Position numbers and translations under genes: made by a program. The notes beneath the pieces are model-generated. The model searched no databases. It saw only the letters and a program-made list of their open reading frames with translations, and was not told the DNA's origin. From contig BJOX01000100.1 of the NCBI GenBank assembly GCA_009731375.1, forward strand, positions 534,129 to 598,128: 64,000 nucleotides of DNA. The letters run 5' to 3'. Within the stretch, counting starts at the first letter, position 1, and the number at the start of each line of letters is the position of its first letter. The DNA comes from Paulinella micropora. Lineage: Eukaryota > Cercozoa > Imbricatea > Euglyphida. Positions 61,693 through 64,000 of the stretch are shown here, piece after piece.

Positions 61693-63500
61693 AGAAGTTC
61701 GCAGATTATAAACACAATGAGACGATGAGAAGCTAAAATACTGGGAATTCTATGATCCTGCTTGTTCCCGGTGAGTCACGGAGTTGCAATGATGATCCGG
61801 TCAATTAATATTAAAAATCAAAGTAAAAAAAAACAAATTCCTGCTCTTAATCTTTGTTTTTTCTTGAAAGAATTGATTTTTATAGGATAATAAAAATTTT
61901 AAGTTTCGACACTAAAAAAAAAAAACCTTTAAAAACGTTACTATTTGTGTTTCATTGTTATTCCGAAGCTTTTGCATCTGTTTCCAACCACTACAAGTTC
62001 CTCTATGCTTACTTTGGCTCCAAATAACTTCAAAAAATCACCGGTGCCGACACCTAAAAAACAAAGTTTGGCATGCCACTGGCACTGCCTTTTAACGCAT
62101 CGAAGAGCAACTCCCGAACGTTCCCCGCGAGTCTTGCTGCCAAATAACCACATACAGCACATAAAAAAATATTTTCATCTCATTCATAGTACTAAACTTA
62201 GAAAAAAATTGAATTTTCCATTTCTGACCCCGGACAGCATAGATACATGTGTGCTAGTTTACACCAAGTCCTGCAAACATCCTGTCCACGACAAAATCTG
62301 GCTCTTTTGTCAGGAACATACAATTTCTGTGTTGGAGAACCTCTATACACCTCATATTACCTCGCGCGGGCCCTTCAGGACTTGGGAAAAAGGAGCGGCT
62401 GGCACACCAACATACCTTGACTTTCAAACCTCCCTGCCCCACCAAGTCCGATCAGTCTACTCCCTCTCCCGGCCGCCTTCATCGATTTACGCTGGCTAAG
62501 TAAAAGAAACAATTCATAACAAAAGCATTTAAGGTTCCAGTTGGGTCCGAACTTTGGAAAAAACTTGGTTTCCCCAGGTCAGGCCCCAGTCTGACTGGTA
62601 CAAGTACTGATTTTGAAATTTTGCAAAAAGCAAACCACGCTGATTCCCACCAGTCTGATTATACTCACAATGCATACAAATAACAATGAAACACAAAAAG
62701 GAGACATTTCCGATCTCAACCTGCCACTTGACTTGAAAAAAAACTTAATTTTTTCAAGTCAAGCTGCCGGTCTGGTGGTACATACATATGATAGTTGAAC
62801 AAACATGCATGTTCAGTTTGCGGCGGCCTTAAAACACCATGGATCGGAAAGTTTGCTGCAAAGAGACAAAAAATAATAAGGTGTCCCTTAACCTCACTCA
62901 CCTTGGTCACAAAAAATTATTTTTGCCAAGGTTGTTGACCCACAGAAAAAAACTCACACAATTTACAAAAAAAGGCCTAGCTCACGCATGTGCCTGATGA
63001 AATCTAGCTCTTGAAGCCTCTTAATTCTCTTTTCTCGCAGCCTCCAGGGCTCCCAGCCGTAGTTTATAAGCACCAGGCTCCATGCTTTGTACGCTCTGTT
63101 GCTTCTCGTCTGGATGTAAAATTGTGGATCGTGGAGGTCCTCGTTGTAGGCTATGTCACAATTGCAGTCTTCTGCAACTGTGCTTGTTGCTGCTAGATGA
63201 CCTTGCATACTTGCATCTGAGCCACCTTGGTCTTGCACCGCCTGGGAAACATAAAATATGGCCAGCCTGGCAGAGAAATGACTGTCTGCTCTTCTAATGG
63301 AGTCAATGAGCTACGGGACCTTGATGAGCTTGGCAACCTTTCTACCTCAAAACCAGCTATTCTAATTGGTGGTCCTGGTGGAAAATCCCTGCCAAAAAGC
63401 ATGACTAAACCAAAACCCGCCCACCGCAGGGTCACTACGTCTTCCGACACACCATGGAATCGGAGTGCAGCTCGCACTTCGATTGGAGGACCTTGATGGA
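61693..63500 (-). CDS. Scattered minus-strand exons, unknown
   Basis: Exon-like pieces on the minus strand: 63477-63240 (VRAALRFHGVSEDVVTLRWA), 63238-62963 (DCDIAYNEDLHDPQFYIQTR-type, RAYKAWSLVLINYGWEPW), a short piece ending at a GTATGT donor near 62418 (SRLIGLGGAGRFESQ) and 62150-62070. Conserved Trp/Tyr content and a consensus donor support coding, but frames cannot be linked confidently. They lie between the ZZ ORF and the transposase-like ORF and could make one large transposase gene. Confidence 0.4.
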
Positions 63501-63507
63501 CTGCTAG

Positions 63508-64000
63508 TCATGCAGGAGTGCTCTGCTCGGCCTGTGCTTCCAGGGGAGTTCTCTTCATGACGAGGGTGTGCGAGACGTCGTGCCTGCTTCGATTAACACA
63601 ATCGGGACATAAGCTGTAACCGGGGCACTGCTCGCACTTCATCACATACCCCGTTATGGGATCAACTTGGCACATAGCACACATAATCCCGTGAAAAATT
63701 GGCTCAAGAGGCTTTGCCTTGGGGGCATGGCCCAAATCAGAAGCTGGAGGGCGCGACCCAGGAGAAGAACTCGAACAAGATAAGGAGGATGAGGATGAAG
63801 ATGAACAAGACGAACTAGAGGAGGAAGAAGAGGAAGAGGAGGAGGAAGAAGAGGAAGAGGAAGAAGAAGAAGGGGGAGAAGGAGAAAGAGGACCAGGACG
63901 ACGCTTGTCTTCCTTCTTGACACTGACACCAACGATAACTTTCTTAACCTTCGCTGAATCAGATCGAGTGTTTTTCTTGCTCTTGCTCTTGCTCTTGCTC
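63508..64000 (-). CDS. Ser-rich ZZ-type zinc-finger ORF (5' truncated)
   Basis: Open to the window edge. SKSKSKSKK and RSDSAKVKKVIVGVSVKKED lead into a poly-Ser tract of about 30 residues with two Cys. A ZZ finger follows: HGIMCAMCQVDPITGYVMKC then EQCPGYSLCPDCVNRSRHD and VSHTLVMKR, with the expected CxxC, CxxC, CxxC and HxxxH spacing (63700-63560). It ends QAEQSTPA, stop at 63508, or splices onward (CTAGCAG at about 63505). ZZ fingers bind proteins, including histone H3 tails. By position it may be the N-terminus of the transposase-like gene downstream. Confidence 0.65.
   Translation of the reverse strand, partial: SKSKSKSKKNTRSDSAKVKKVIVGVSVKKEDKRRPGPLSPSPPSSSSSSSSSSSSSSSSSSSSSCSSSSSSSLSCSSSSPGSRPPASDLGHAPKAKPLEPIFHGIMCAMCQVDPITGYVMKCEQCPGYSLCPDCVNRSRHDVSHTLVMKRTPLEAQAEQSTPA

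Overview
The window is nuclear DNA from a eukaryote I cannot identify from sequence alone. The evidence is GT-AG introns, mostly 50-100 nt with GTAAGT/GTATGT-like donors, phase-consistent exon joins, chromatin-type domains (SET, SAP, ZZ, USP) and very heavy simple-sequence DNA. A protist or alga is plausible, but nothing here proves it. No rRNA gene, tRNA gene, CRISPR array or bacterial operon was seen.

Layout. 1-20 kb is essentially gene-free. It holds long tetranucleotide and related microsatellites punctuated at intervals by short unique cores that are shared within local families. It also holds small non-autonomous elements: four copies of a ~150 bp double-hairpin element, two foldback elements with the same termini, a nested MITE pair and a ~31 bp minisatellite. 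20.6-27.8 kb is a decayed retrotransposon gag-like gene (CCCH and CCHC zinc motifs). It is split by a ~5 kb terminal-inverted-repeat element and cut again at 27.8 kb by a second, inversely oriented member of the same family. That family carries about sixteen copies of a near-perfect palindrome, several of them apparently sitting in introns just upstream of 3' splice sites.

30-39.6 kb (minus strand) is the most interesting block. It has a PD-(D/E)XK nuclease, an acidic leader, and a DDE integrase whose C-terminal ORF reads through two 53-nt introns in phase into a ubiquitin-specific protease. The 3' end of this gene is present twice because of a ~1.1 kb segmental duplication. 41.9-48.6 kb (plus) has a SET-domain gene followed by a multi-exon gene of unknown function; several introns there are almost pure pyrimidine microsatellite. 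48.6-51.7 kb (minus) is an RNase H-fold transposase-like gene with a C-terminal SAP domain. 52.6-55.8 kb (plus) has a Lys/Glu repeat protein and a well-defined two-exon hypothetical gene. 55.8-59.2 kb is AT-rich and gene-poor, with inverted repeats and a 37 bp-arm GC-rich hairpin. 59.4-64 kb (minus) has a SAP/zinc-finger protein, a second transposase-like protein, a gap, and an edge-truncated Ser-rich ZZ-finger ORF.

Many conserved domains are interrupted by single-nucleotide frame breaks, often at short homopolymers. This fits either recent decay or uncorrected assembly indels. I call domains, not intact proteins, wherever that matters. The recurring theme is large mobile elements carrying ubiquitin- and chromatin-related accessory domains.
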